The notes under the pieces: generated by a model
The model's input: only the letters and a program-made list of their open reading frames with translations
Told to the model about the DNA's origin: nothing
The model's database searches: none
Position numbers and translations under genes: made by a program
DNA from: Lachnospiraceae bacterium
GTDB taxonomy: Bacteria; Bacillota; Clostridia; Lachnospirales; Lachnospiraceae
Length of the DNA stretch: 40,257 nt
Assembly: GCA_017540355.1 (NCBI GenBank)
Contig: JAFYBE010000117.1
Coordinates: 1 to 40,257, forward strand
Direction: 5' to 3'
Shown here: positions 27,434-36,190 of the stretch, one piece after another
Layout: every line of letters starts with the position of its first letter
Position numbering within the stretch: the stretch's first letter is position 1

Positions 27434-29039
27434 AGCGGTATCCGAAGGTATAGCCATCGGAGTATTAACTGTATACAGAAAGCATATCAGGACCGGAAGC
27501 ATAACGGGACACCTTGGAAGCGTTGATGAGATAAGCAGATTCAATTCGGCCAGGGCTGAAGCCGTAAAGCAGTTGGAACAGTTAAGGGATACGGCAACGA
27601 AGGAAGGCAATAATGTGAATGTTGCCCTGCTTAATTCCTATCTTGTCATGGCACAGGATCCCGCCTATGTTGAGGCAGTTGAGAAGCGTATCAGGGAGAA
27701 TCCGCTCCCGGCCGAAGTCGCCGTTGAGAAGACAAGAGACAGTATCTGCAGGCTTTTTTCATCTATGGATGATGAATACATGCGTGCCAGGGCAGAGGAT
27801 ATCAGTGATATAAGTGACAGGGTGTTAAGAATCTTAATGGGTCAGAATCATCCTGTTGTCAGTGTGCCCGACGGTAAGGTAATATTGCTTGCGGATGACC
27901 TTACGCCGAGCGAGACGATGCAGCTTGATAAGGACAGTATCCTGGCCTTTGTTACAAGACGAGGCTCTAATCTGTCCCATACCGCCATCCTGGCGCGTTC
28001 GATGAATATACCGGCCATAGTGGCACTTGATTATCCGTCGGATTGTGACGGTAAGATGGCCATTGTCGATGCTTATTCGGGTACGCTTATTATTGATCCT
28101 ACAGAAGCCGAGCTTGATTCTTACCGTAAGAGAAAAGAAGAACTTGAGTTAAGAGAGAAGACTCTGGCGGCTCTTAAGTCTGAGGAGTGTATGACACTGG
28201 ACGGTAAACATATCGGACTTATGGCCAATGTCGGAAGTATAGAGGATATTAAGAAAGCCGTGGAATACGGGTGTGAAGGTATAGGTCTGTTCAGATCGGA
28301 ACTGTTTTATTTGGACAGGGATGATTATCCTTCGGAAGAAGAGCAGTTTAAGGCCTATGTTGAGGCCGTACACATGCTTGACGGCAAGGAACTCATAGTC
28401 AGAACAATAGATATAGGTGCTGACAAGCAGGAGCCTTATATGCAGTTTAAGCATGAGGATAATCCGGCCATGGGCATGAGAGCGGTCAGATATTGCCTCG
28501 GACATAAGAATGTGTTCAGTACACAGCTTAAGGCAATAATGAGAGCCGCGGTTTACGGACCGGTATCGATATTGATCCCTATGCTTATCTCAATAGAGGA
28601 AGTATGGCAGGTACGTTCAGTTATAGCCGAGGCCAAGACCGAGCTTGACAGAGAAGGTAAAGAATACAGGGAATGCAGACTGGGTGCGATGATAGAGACC
28701 CCGGCGGCTGCGGTGATATCGGATCTTATGGCCAAGGAAGTTGATTTCTTCTCAATAGGAACCAATGACCTGACTCAGTATACTCTTGCGGTAGACAGGC
28801 AGAATACCGCCCTTGAATTTATATGCGATTACCATCATCAGGCAATATTACGCCTGTTGAATACAATAATATCCAACGCTCATGATAACGGTAAAAAAGT
28901 TTGTGTCTGTGGAGAACTTGCCGCCGATACGACATTCACCGGCGATCTGCTTAGAATGGGTGTAGATGAATTATCCGTTGCCCCCGGCAGCTTACTTAAG
29001 GTTAAGCAGGCTGTAAGAGGCAGCAGAATAAAGGTTTAG
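27423..29039 (+). CDS. ptsI: PTS Enzyme I (phosphoenolpyruvate-protein phosphotransferase)
   Basis: 538 residues. It takes the phosphoryl group from phosphoenolpyruvate and passes it to HPr. The phosphorylated His186 lies in NLSHTAILARSMNIPAIV; the C-terminal PEP-binding barrel shows GLFRSELFYLDRD, RTIDIGADKQEPY, EDNPAMGMRAVRYCL, GAMIETPAAAV, FFSIGTNDLTQYTLAVDR and CVCGELAAD. The start is ATG 27423 (MQGKAVSEGIAIG, the standard opening), inside the end of the HTH gene; the longer frame from 27375 is overlap only. No HPr or Enzyme II gene is next to it. Length is slightly under the usual 570. Its stop codon overlaps that of the convergent VanW gene. Confidence 0.95.
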   Translation: MQGKAVSEGIAIGVLTVYRKHIRTGSITGHLGSVDEISRFNSARAEAVKQLEQLRDTATKEGNNVNVALLNSYLVMAQDPAYVEAVEKRIRENPLPAEVAVEKTRDSICRLFSSMDDEYMRARAEDISDISDRVLRILMGQNHPVVSVPDGKVILLADDLTPSETMQLDKDSILAFVTRRGSNLSHTAILARSMNIPAIVALDYPSDCDGKMAIVDAYSGTLIIDPTEAELDSYRKRKEELELREKTLAALKSEECMTLDGKHIGLMANVGSIEDIKKAVEYGCEGIGLFRSELFYLDRDDYPSEEEQFKAYVEAVHMLDGKELIVRTIDIGADKQEPYMQFKHEDNPAMGMRAVRYCLGHKNVFSTQLKAIMRAAVYGPVSILIPMLISIEEVWQVRSVIAEAKTELDREGKEYRECRLGAMIETPAAAVISDLMAKEVDFFSIGTNDLTQYTLAVDRQNTALEFICDYHHQAILRLLNTIISNAHDNGKKVCVCGELAADTTFTGDLLRMGVDELSVAPGSLLKVKQAVRGSRIKV

Positions 29040-29845
29040 TTCTTAAGCCATAACCCGACTGTGAGAACACCGTAGTTGGGTGTGGCTGTTATCATTAATG
29101 GCTTGTCGTAAGGATTTGCAAACTTAAAGTCAAGCCTTGTTCCGTCAATGGTTGCGTCCATACCTGCGGGAATGTAGGTAACGGGCAGCCCGTGTTCATG
29201 TCTTTCCAAAGCAGGAATACCTGCTGTCAGTGTACATGCGTACAGTGTCGAAGATACCTGGCATATTCCGCCGCCGATACCCTTTGAATGCTCTTTCTGA
29301 ACAAATATGGGGCCTGCCACGTAGCCGTTCTCTACGGTACGGGGAAGGATTGTATGGGTAAAGGAGAATACGTCTCCCTTATTAAGTACGACTCCGTTGA
29401 TTCTGTTGGCAGCGAGTGTAATGTTGTTGGCACGGGGCAGACTGTCGTCATATTTGGTTGAATATACGGCTAAAATCGTATATCCCGTGGTGTCCGGCAA
29501 AATCTCACCTCTTACCGGCTGAGGTATATAAGCGCCTGCTGCTATCAAAGCGGCTCTTTTCTGCATCTCAGCATCGGCAATTGCAGCCTGTTCGGCAGCA
29601 GCCTGCTTGGCAGCCGCAACTCTCTGCTCCTCAATCTTACGCTCCTCGGCTTCCTTCTGTGCTTTGATTACCTCGGAAGGTATATATCCAGAACCTGATG
29701 ATGCGGATGATACTGATGAAGAAGACGAAGATGAAGAACCTGTATTGGCCGCAAATACGGGAAGGGATGCCGATGAAACGGCACAGGTAAGTATAAGTGC
29801 CGTGGCAGTCGCTCTGTATAATGCGCTAAATCGTTCTTTCAACAT
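29036..29845 (-). CDS. VanW-family secreted protein
   Basis: 269 residues. Signal peptide at about 1-33 (ending SASLPVFAANT), a serine-rich stretch, an Ala/Glu/Lys-rich probable helix (about 55-105), then a VanW domain: AVYSTKYDDSLPRANNITLAA, INGVVLNKGDVFSF, GIGGGICQVSSTLYA (its key Cys), ERHEHGLPVTYIPAGMDAT. VanW domains are found on clostridial surface proteins and in vancomycin-resistance clusters, role unclear; a structural likeness to L,D-transpeptidase-type folds has been noted for the wider group. The G5 or peptidoglycan-binding domains often seen with VanW are absent. AGAGGAAA lies before the ATG. Likely last gene of the leftward operon. Confidence 0.85.
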   Translation of the reverse strand: MLKERFSALYRATATALILTCAVSSASLPVFAANTGSSSSSSSSVSSASSGSGYIPSEVIKAQKEAEERKIEEQRVAAAKQAAAEQAAIADAEMQKRAALIAAGAYIPQPVRGEILPDTTGYTILAVYSTKYDDSLPRANNITLAANRINGVVLNKGDVFSFTHTILPRTVENGYVAGPIFVQKEHSKGIGGGICQVSSTLYACTLTAGIPALERHEHGLPVTYIPAGMDATIDGTRLDFKFANPYDKPLMITATPNYGVLTVGLWLKN

Positions 29846-29882
29846 ATTAATTTCCTCTGACTCTTAAAAGAGAAAACAATCA

Positions 29883-30509
29883 TCAGTTACCGGCTACTGT
29901 GCCTAAAACCTTGGAAGCATAAGTGATGTAACTCACCTTGCTGTGTATAACCTGAATCTTAAGGCTCATATCGCCTGCCTTATATATATATTCGTTACCA
30001 TTCACTTCATAATCCGTTCCGTATATTGATTCCATATCTTCAAGAGATGAACCGATATAAAGTCCTTCGGGTGTTCCGGTAAGGTCATCCGTAAGATATA
30101 CGGCAGAAACCATGTCGCCGGCTTCGGAAGGATAAGTATCTATCTCGAAGTGTCCGTATGTATACATCTTATCAAGACCGTCGAAAGCACAGCTCTTGGC
30201 TTCGAAGTAACTGTCTGCTTCACCGAGTGATGCAAGTACTGTCTCCATCGGCATATCGACTGATACGTCAATTGCACCTGAGGATGTCTCGGCATGATAT
30301 ATATATCCGCCGTCTGTTGTTACAGGAGCAGCCTCTTTAACAGCTTCTGTGCTTTCCTCTGCAACTTCTTCAGTATCTGCAACTGCGGTATCTGTGGCTT
30401 CTTTCTCGATACGCTTGACATCATCCGAAGATGAACCGCATGCCGTGAGCATTGCCGCAAGTATTGCTGTAGCGGCTATAAGTGATAAAACTCTGCTAAA
30501 TTTTCTCAT
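29883..30509 (-). CDS. Putative lipoprotein with acidic linker
   Basis: 208 residues from ATG at 30509, which has TTGGAGGA in front; the longer frame starting at 30632 would overlap the racemase gene and has no ribosome site. The signal ends in a lipobox LTAC (about 20-23), followed by an acidic Thr/Glu/Ala-rich linker (about 30-65). The folded part (about 70-205) holds MPMETVLASLGEADSYFEAKSC and LYIGSSLEDMESIYGTDYEV, two related segments of the kind in BamE-like or DUF-type lipoproteins that begin with a glycine after a helix. It should be anchored to the outer face of the membrane. Function is unknown; I recognise no family with confidence. Confidence 0.75.
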   Translation of the reverse strand: MRKFSRVLSLIAATAILAAMLTACGSSSDDVKRIEKEATDTAVADTEEVAEESTEAVKEAAPVTTDGGYIYHAETSSGAIDVSVDMPMETVLASLGEADSYFEAKSCAFDGLDKMYTYGHFEIDTYPSEAGDMVSAVYLTDDLTGTPEGLYIGSSLEDMESIYGTDYEVNGNEYIYKAGDMSLKIQVIHSKVSYITYASKVLGTVAGN

Positions 30510-30522
30510 AATATCCTCCAAT

Positions 30523-30536
30523 CGGACCCATGTCCG
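30523..30536 (-). promoter_or_regulatory. Small hairpin next to the lipoprotein ribosome site
   Basis: On the minus strand CGGAC-ATGG-GTCCG is a perfect five-pair stem with a four-base loop, ending four bases before GGAGG of the lipoprotein gene. It might tune translation, or be an mRNA processing or stability element. A further weak pairing ACCGAA/TTCGGT lies just upstream. Confidence 0.3.
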
Positions 30537-30580
30537 TAACAACCGAAAACATAAATCTTCTTCGGTAGATTTACATTCTA

Positions 30581-31291
30581 TCACAATAATTCTCTGTATG
30601 CACCCTTCAATTTGCCGAAATCCATGACACATGCACGGGATAAAACAGATAAAACGTCCAAAAATCTGCCGTCAGGCAGCCATTCATCCGCGATTACCGA
30701 CAGTTCGGTACAGCCTAAGATAATGACTTCGGCGCCTTCTTCACGCAGCTCCACGGCAACGGCTCCGAATTTATCCTGCTCTATCGGCTTTCCGCCCTTG
30801 ACGTCATTATATATAAGATCCATTACATATTTCTGTGCCTTGGCTGAAGGGACAACGGCTGAAATTCCGTGCTCTGAAAGAGATTTGTTGAATATTCCGG
30901 ACTTTATCGTGCCATCGGTTGCCATTATTCCGACCCTGCTTACCCCTTTAGACTTAAGATAGTCTGCGCTAAGAAGCACACCGTCAAGTACAGGAATAGA
31001 GGTATTCTTTGCAATCTCATCCCTGAAAAAGTGCGCGGTAACACAGGGGATAGCTATCTCATCCACGCCGGCACCCTCAAGTATTCTGCACGCTTCAATT
31101 ATGGCAGGTGCAGGATTATCCTTGCTGTGGTCTAAGATATATGCGGTCCTGTCGGGTATCGTGGGGCAGTGTTCCACAACCATGTGGATGTGCTCCTGGT
31201 CGCAGGATGCATCCGTCATATCGATTATTCTTTTCATGAAGCTGACTGTGGCCATCGGGCCGAGTCCGCCGATTATTCCGAGTTTGTTCAT
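30581..31291 (-). CDS. Aspartate/glutamate racemase-family protein
   Basis: 236 residues. Opening KLGIIGGLGPMATVSFMKRI, first catalytic Cys in EIAIPCVTAHF, second in VIILGCTELSV; these are the two-cysteine signature of Asp/Glu racemases (the RacD/YgeA-type subgroup rather than MurI). It should interconvert L- and D-aspartate, or a related amino acid, without cofactor. The start chosen is ATG 31291 with AGGA eight bases upstream; the frame extends back to 31351 into the transglutaminase gene without a ribosome site. It lies in the Dlt-like operon, where D-amino acid supply would make sense. Confidence 0.88.
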   Translation of the reverse strand: MNKLGIIGGLGPMATVSFMKRIIDMTDASCDQEHIHMVVEHCPTIPDRTAYILDHSKDNPAPAIIEACRILEGAGVDEIAIPCVTAHFFRDEIAKNTSIPVLDGVLLSADYLKSKGVSRVGIMATDGTIKSGIFNKSLSEHGISAVVPSAKAQKYVMDLIYNDVKGGKPIEQDKFGAVAVELREEGAEVIILGCTELSVIADEWLPDGRFLDVLSVLSRACVMDFGKLKGAYRELL

Positions 31292-31301
31292 ACGTATATT
31301 C

Positions 31302-33236
31302 CTATTGGATTCCGGGGAATCTTCCGTGGTCATATATGTGTGAATTACCATGGGTGACTGAATATGCCGTTATTGTTGCATCATCCATGTATAAGAAATC
31401 ACCGCCGCCTATTCTGGGAGTCGTATCAAAATGTCTCCAGCCTTCGCCTAAATCCACGAGATTCCAGAAGTGTATGATTCTTAAAGGATAAGTATCTATG
31501 ATCATGTTCTTGATACCGAGCACATCAAACATTGCCTTACATGAGCAGCAGTATGAGTAGCAGTCGCCCTTGTGCAGCGCAAGCCCGTAGTATGCAGCCT
31601 TAAGCCAGTCGTCCTTATTGTCGGACTCGGTATAAGCCATATTCTTCTTAACGTACCAGTATATGGCCGAGATCTTCTCATAATCCGTCATAGTAGGATT
31701 TGTGATCCTTGCCACGGTCTGTGAAGCAAGCGCATATACGGTTGCCTCATCGTAATGTTCCTCTATGATTGTAAGTGAGACAGGTATCTCCGTGGTATTG
31801 CCCGCTCTGTCCGTGGCAGAGTAGACGATCGGATATGTTCCGAGTTCCTTGGGATTGACACTGTCTGCTTCTATTTTAAGTACGATATCCTCGTCGCAGT
31901 TATCCGTAACGGTTATTCCGTCCCTGTAACTTATGGGATAGTTCTGCATGATCGTGATATCCTTTGCACCGGTTATTACGGGAGCCTCCGTATCCTTTGC
32001 AAGCGTAAGTACCGATACGGCCTCGGCGGTATTGCCGCCCATATCCGTAGCAACGACTGTCACTTCATATGTTCCTTCATTATCAAAAGAAGGCTCTTCT
32101 TTGAAACTGTAAGTGAGTTCCGTTAAATCCTCAGCCGTCTCAATAAGACTTTCCGGAGTTATGTTCGAGGTCGTGAAGCCCTCAAAATTCTTTACCGTTA
32201 TTACGGGAGCAACTGTATCTTCTATCACAAGCTTTGATTCATATGTACCGCCTGCAAGCTTGATGCTTACGGGATATTCTCCGGGAATGAGCGTATCTAT
32301 GGAATCTGCTGATGTAAGAAGTACGGCACCGTTATTCTCTGCACCCATCTCATCAAGCAGATATGCATCCACCGAAGGGAATTCCTCGCCGGCCTCTATC
32401 GTCACGCTGCTGTGAACGGGGATTATTGTAAGTGAGCTTTCATATGTTGTCTGATTGCCTGACGTATCTGTCAAAAGAAGCGACACTTTGCTTTCGCCGC
32501 CCTTGGTGTAATCGGGTTCGTCAACGAACGCCGCGGTCACTTCGGTCACATCCGTAATATTAGTAAGGAAGTCTTCGGGTGAAGCGCTTGCCCCAAACTC
32601 AAGTGTAACGGGTACGGTTTCGGCTGTGGGAGCCGTTGTATCCTCTACGGTTAAAACGGAGTTATACGTATAGAAGCCGGATGCAAGAGCAACATTATAA
32701 TCTCCGGGCACCTTTGTATCTACTGAAGATATGTCAAAGCCATCCGCAAAGAATACTTCTTTATAAGGGTCTTTGGCGAAATCCGCAGGAGTGACTTCAA
32801 CATCACCCGCCTCTATAATGGCATGAGAATATACCCTTCCTGTATAATCCGTATACACAAAATATCCGCCGACACCAAGACCTGCGAGCAGCGTTATGAG
32901 TAATACCGCTACAAGTACGCCGTGTCCGCGTTTCTTTGCCTTGCCATGCTTTCCGTGTTTACCGTGCTTTTTATGCTTACGCTTTTTCTTATGTTCGCTT
33001 CGTGCAAGGAAATCATTTATATCATCATCTGATGACTCCGTAACAGGCTCACCGGAATCTTCCGCCTCATACGATTCATCCGAATCTTCGTCATTATATT
33101 CCTCTTCGGACGCTTCGTCTGCCTGATTGAAATCCTCCTCGTCCGCATCGTCAAAAACTTCTTCCTCTGCAGCATCCTCGGAGATTTCTTCGTTGTCCAG
33201 ATCGATTATCTCCATATCTTCATCAATCCTGCTCAT
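31302..33236 (-). CDS. Membrane-anchored Ig-domain transglutaminase-like protein
   Basis: 644 residues. The first 80 are extremely acidic (Asp/Glu runs), then a Lys/His-rich stretch (HKKKRKHKKHGKHGKHGKAK, about 81-100), one membrane helix (about 105-130), then about four Ig-like/HYR-type repeats with recurring APVIT...T...GT/YxVxxxATDxAGN (about 135-490), and a transglutaminase core with Cys559 in GDCYSYCC, and the His and Asp of IIHFWNLVDLGEGWRHFDTTP. The topology is cytoplasmic acidic tail, helix, extracellular repeats and enzyme. Bacterial members act as cysteine proteases or crosslinking enzymes; which applies here is not known. It follows asnB by 21 bases. Confidence 0.85.
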   Translation of the reverse strand: MSRIDEDMEIIDLDNEEISEDAAEEEVFDDADEEDFNQADEASEEEYNDEDSDESYEAEDSGEPVTESSDDDINDFLARSEHKKKRKHKKHGKHGKHGKAKKRGHGVLVAVLLITLLAGLGVGGYFVYTDYTGRVYSHAIIEAGDVEVTPADFAKDPYKEVFFADGFDISSVDTKVPGDYNVALASGFYTYNSVLTVEDTTAPTAETVPVTLEFGASASPEDFLTNITDVTEVTAAFVDEPDYTKGGESKVSLLLTDTSGNQTTYESSLTIIPVHSSVTIEAGEEFPSVDAYLLDEMGAENNGAVLLTSADSIDTLIPGEYPVSIKLAGGTYESKLVIEDTVAPVITVKNFEGFTTSNITPESLIETAEDLTELTYSFKEEPSFDNEGTYEVTVVATDMGGNTAEAVSVLTLAKDTEAPVITGAKDITIMQNYPISYRDGITVTDNCDEDIVLKIEADSVNPKELGTYPIVYSATDRAGNTTEIPVSLTIIEEHYDEATVYALASQTVARITNPTMTDYEKISAIYWYVKKNMAYTESDNKDDWLKAAYYGLALHKGDCYSYCCSCKAMFDVLGIKNMIIDTYPLRIIHFWNLVDLGEGWRHFDTTPRIGGGDFLYMDDATITAYSVTHGNSHIYDHGRFPGIQ

Positions 33237-33257
33237 TTTTCTCCCTTTGTGTTAAAT

Positions 33258-35096
33258 CTATACGCTTAAAGAAAACTCTTCGCATAACATGGTCACAGTC
33301 ATGACTATCATAAGATAATCAATTTCGTATGCACCCATGAGTTTGAAGTCTTCCTGTCTGTAATCCTGTCTCATTCTGCTGATAAAGTCGGGATTAAATA
33401 TTCCGTACTTCTTTATTTGAGAATCATCGATAAATTCCTCAATCTTTGTATTCTTTATAAGAGTTGACATGCCCTGTGCCTGGAAGGGGAACTTTACTCT
33501 CTTAAGAATCGGCTCTGGAACGATACCCGCACCGGCTTTTTTGAGTATATATTTCTCGTTCGTACCGTTGATCTTGTATTCATCCGGTATCTGTCTTACG
33601 AAATCCAAAAGTTTCGCATCAAGGAAGGGATGTCTGCCCTCTACCGAATGCGAGAAGAACATGTGGTCACCGTGCTCGATAAGCAGATGATCCGACAGAC
33701 GAAGCTTATAATCTATGTAAGATCTTCTCTTGGCATCGCTTAAGCCCTCGACCTTTTTGATATCAATAGGGCTTTCCTTAAGTGCCGAGAAGTTCTCAAG
33801 ATCGGCCGCAAACTCAGGTGCATAAACCTGCTTATGTACCTTACGGATATCCGAATGTATTCTTTCGTATCTGAAGTACTTATCGCCCCAAAGGTGTTCA
33901 TTGTACTTAAGCTCTTCCTCGGACATGCTGCCTCTCTGCATACCGCGGAACATATCAAGCATATATCCCACATAACCGCAGAAGAATTCATCCGAGCCCT
34001 GACCCGTAAGTACGGCCTTGGCGGGAGATCCCTGTACAAGTGAGCTTAAAAGGAATGCCGCAGCGTCATAGCTTTCCTTGACTGCGGATTCCGTGTGATG
34101 AATAACCTTCCTGAGATTCTCGTATATGCTTTCATCGGTTACGGGAACCGAATAGTGTGTAGACTTAACGCAGTCCTTGACCATCTTCTGGAACTTGCTC
34201 TCATCCAGTTCGTCGGTACCGATTTCTGCGGAAAAAGAGTAGTAGCTGTTAAGCAGGAACTTTCCGATGTAACATGCCACAAGCGAACTGTCCAGACCGC
34301 CGGATATATAGAATCCGATCGGAACATCGGCTTCGAGTCGTCTTGCAACGGCGTCCTTAAAAAGCGACTTAACGTTCTCGACGTAGTATTCCTCACCTTT
34401 ATCTTCTATGTCCTCAGAATAGATCATATCCCAGAACTCGATGTCCTTAAATTCATCTCCCTTGCCGAAACTTAAGATGTGTCCTGCCCTGAGTGCATGC
34501 ACACCTTCAAAGAATGTGGTGGGAGATACGATGCCCGGGAAGTTCATAAGCTGATCGACAGCTTTCATATTAAGCTTTCTGGGTACACCGGGATATTCAA
34601 GGATGGCCTTGATCTCGGAACCAAATATGACACGCCCGTCATATATTGTATAGTAAAGAGGGCAGATGCCCACCTGGTCTCTTATAAGGAATAAACGGTC
34701 AATCTTTGCATCATATAAGGCGATGGCAAACTGTCCGTTAAGATACTTGGGAAAATCAAGTCCGTACTCATCATACATATGAGGGATAACTTCAACATCG
34801 GTACGTGTTCTGAACACATAACCCTTGGCCATGAGTTCATCCCTTAATTCATTGTGGTTGAATATCTCTCCGTTGCAGACCATAACAACGCTCTTATCGC
34901 CGTTGTATAAAGGCTGCATTCCACCTTCAAGATCGATAAAGCTCAGTCTCTGAAAGCCCAATGCTACTTCTTTATCAATCACGCTTCCGCTCCCGTCGGG
35001 TCCTCTGTGAGCAATTGCTTTCATCATATTGCCAAGGACTTCTTCAGAGAAGGCATGAGTATTTTCTTTATTATATATTCCGCATATTCCGCACAT
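33258..35096 (-). CDS. asnB: Asparagine synthase (glutamine-hydrolysing) family amidotransferase
   Basis: 612 residues. N-terminal glutaminase with the nucleophile Cys2 (MCGICGIYNKE) and conserved AHRGPDGSGS; C-terminal ATP-pyrophosphatase SGGLDSSL (about 269-276) followed by TGQGSDEFFCGY and EGRHPFLDAKLLDF. It uses glutamine nitrogen and ATP to amidate a carboxyl group, classically aspartate to asparagine. Family members in Gram-positive bacteria (B. subtilis AsnB, L. lactis AsnH) amidate cell-wall precursors instead, and this position between a Dlt-like set and a transglutaminase and racemase makes that plausible here. CGGAGA precedes the ATG. Confidence 0.92.
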   Translation of the reverse strand: MCGICGIYNKENTHAFSEEVLGNMMKAIAHRGPDGSGSVIDKEVALGFQRLSFIDLEGGMQPLYNGDKSVVMVCNGEIFNHNELRDELMAKGYVFRTRTDVEVIPHMYDEYGLDFPKYLNGQFAIALYDAKIDRLFLIRDQVGICPLYYTIYDGRVIFGSEIKAILEYPGVPRKLNMKAVDQLMNFPGIVSPTTFFEGVHALRAGHILSFGKGDEFKDIEFWDMIYSEDIEDKGEEYYVENVKSLFKDAVARRLEADVPIGFYISGGLDSSLVACYIGKFLLNSYYSFSAEIGTDELDESKFQKMVKDCVKSTHYSVPVTDESIYENLRKVIHHTESAVKESYDAAAFLLSSLVQGSPAKAVLTGQGSDEFFCGYVGYMLDMFRGMQRGSMSEEELKYNEHLWGDKYFRYERIHSDIRKVHKQVYAPEFAADLENFSALKESPIDIKKVEGLSDAKRRSYIDYKLRLSDHLLIEHGDHMFFSHSVEGRHPFLDAKLLDFVRQIPDEYKINGTNEKYILKKAGAGIVPEPILKRVKFPFQAQGMSTLIKNTKIEEFIDDSQIKKYGIFNPDFISRMRQDYRQEDFKLMGAYEIDYLMIVMTVTMLCEEFSLSV

Positions 35097-35134
35097 CTTA
35101 TTCTCCGCCGGATGAAATAATCGTCCGGTTTAAC

Positions 35135-36184
35135 TTATTGTATATTGTAGAGTTTCTTCTGATACTCTATCTCGTCATTATAATCCTGTATCTTCTGATC
35201 CCATGAAGCCGACAGAGCAGCATCGCTTCTTCTGTCGGGAACATTAAACTCGTTTTGCAGTATGGGACCAATATAATCCGCACACTTTACGGCACCGCTT
35301 AAGTTCATATGAAGACCGCCGTCGTATGTGTCCGTGTTATAATCTATACCTATCTCATCTGCCACGTCAAGGAAATTAATGTATTTAATGCTATATTTGT
35401 CGGCATAGGCCTTAACCTGCTCATCCCATTCGGGATACCAGTAGGGGTAAAGGCTCGGTGCCTTGATAAATAAAAGCTGTATATTGTTCTCTTCACAGCA
35501 TGTTCTTATCTTGTCCAGATATTCCCATGCTTTGTCTCCGAAACTGTAGTCTCCCAAAGGCTTTGCAGGCGGAATGTTCTCGGCCGGAAGAGCATCGACT
35601 CTCATATAGTAGCCGTTGTGTGTAACCTTTTTGTGCTTAAACATATATTCAACATCGGTTGAAGTAAGCTCGTTCCATCTTGAATGGTATCTGAGTATCG
35701 GGAATACATATTCTATAAGATGCTCATCTCCGGTGTTCGAAGCCTTGATACAGCCGAGCTTATACTTTGACCATTTCATTCCGTCTATGGTCATTCGGTT
35801 ATATGCTTCGCTTCTTGACTCGTCAAACTGTAGTGACTGTATGTTAAATACAACCACATCGGGCTTGTTGTATCTTATCGTATCTTCAAGCAGATAATAA
35901 GACTGGAAGATATACTGCTCGGCACTTCCTCTTATATAACTGTTGATTCCGTAGTTCTCCCATAAGGTAACGGGAGAGAAGTTCTCATATACCTCGCAGT
36001 CCCCGATGAATATTACGTTAAAATCCTTTGACTTCTCATCATAATATTCCGATACCATACCGCCTTCCACGATATCGTCGACATATTTGGGCATAAGCAG
36101 TCTCTGTGCAAGGAAGAGAATGCCAAGCACTATGATTACCGATATGCATGCAATTGTAATGTTTTTAGCCTTATTGTTCTTCAT
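35135..36184 (-). CDS. SGNH-like surface acyl/aminoacyl transferase partner (DltD-like position)
   Basis: 349 residues. One N-terminal membrane helix (about 9-28), then an extracellular SGNH-type domain: block I reads FIGDCEVYENF with Cys63 where GDSL-type enzymes carry the nucleophilic Ser, and a late DGGLHMNLSG supplies the Asp-x-x-His-like pair. Other features are GSAEQYIFQSYYLLED and KAPSLYPYWYPEWD. It follows the MBOAT gene by 6 bases, as DltD or AlgX/PatB-type partners do, so it should work outside the membrane, passing the acyl group to the final acceptor. Similarity to classical DltD is in position and fold class rather than obvious sequence. I recall close relatives also having GDC, but cannot verify it. 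Confidence 0.75.
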   Translation of the reverse strand: MKNNKAKNITIACISVIIVLGILFLAQRLLMPKYVDDIVEGGMVSEYYDEKSKDFNVIFIGDCEVYENFSPVTLWENYGINSYIRGSAEQYIFQSYYLLEDTIRYNKPDVVVFNIQSLQFDESRSEAYNRMTIDGMKWSKYKLGCIKASNTGDEHLIEYVFPILRYHSRWNELTSTDVEYMFKHKKVTHNGYYMRVDALPAENIPPAKPLGDYSFGDKAWEYLDKIRTCCEENNIQLLFIKAPSLYPYWYPEWDEQVKAYADKYSIKYINFLDVADEIGIDYNTDTYDGGLHMNLSGAVKCADYIGPILQNEFNVPDRRSDAALSASWDQKIQDYNDEIEYQKKLYNIQ

Positions 36185-36190
36185 GGTTAT

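Noticed and set aside
29700-29745. Repeat of GATGAAGAN-type units as a possible tandem repeat locus
   Set aside because: It is the reverse strand of the serine-codon run in the VanW protein's linker and too irregular to be a separate repeat element.
30510-30632. Longer N-terminus for the lipoprotein
   Set aside because: It would place the signal peptide and lipobox in mid-protein and overlap the racemase gene; ATG 30509 has a clear ribosome site.
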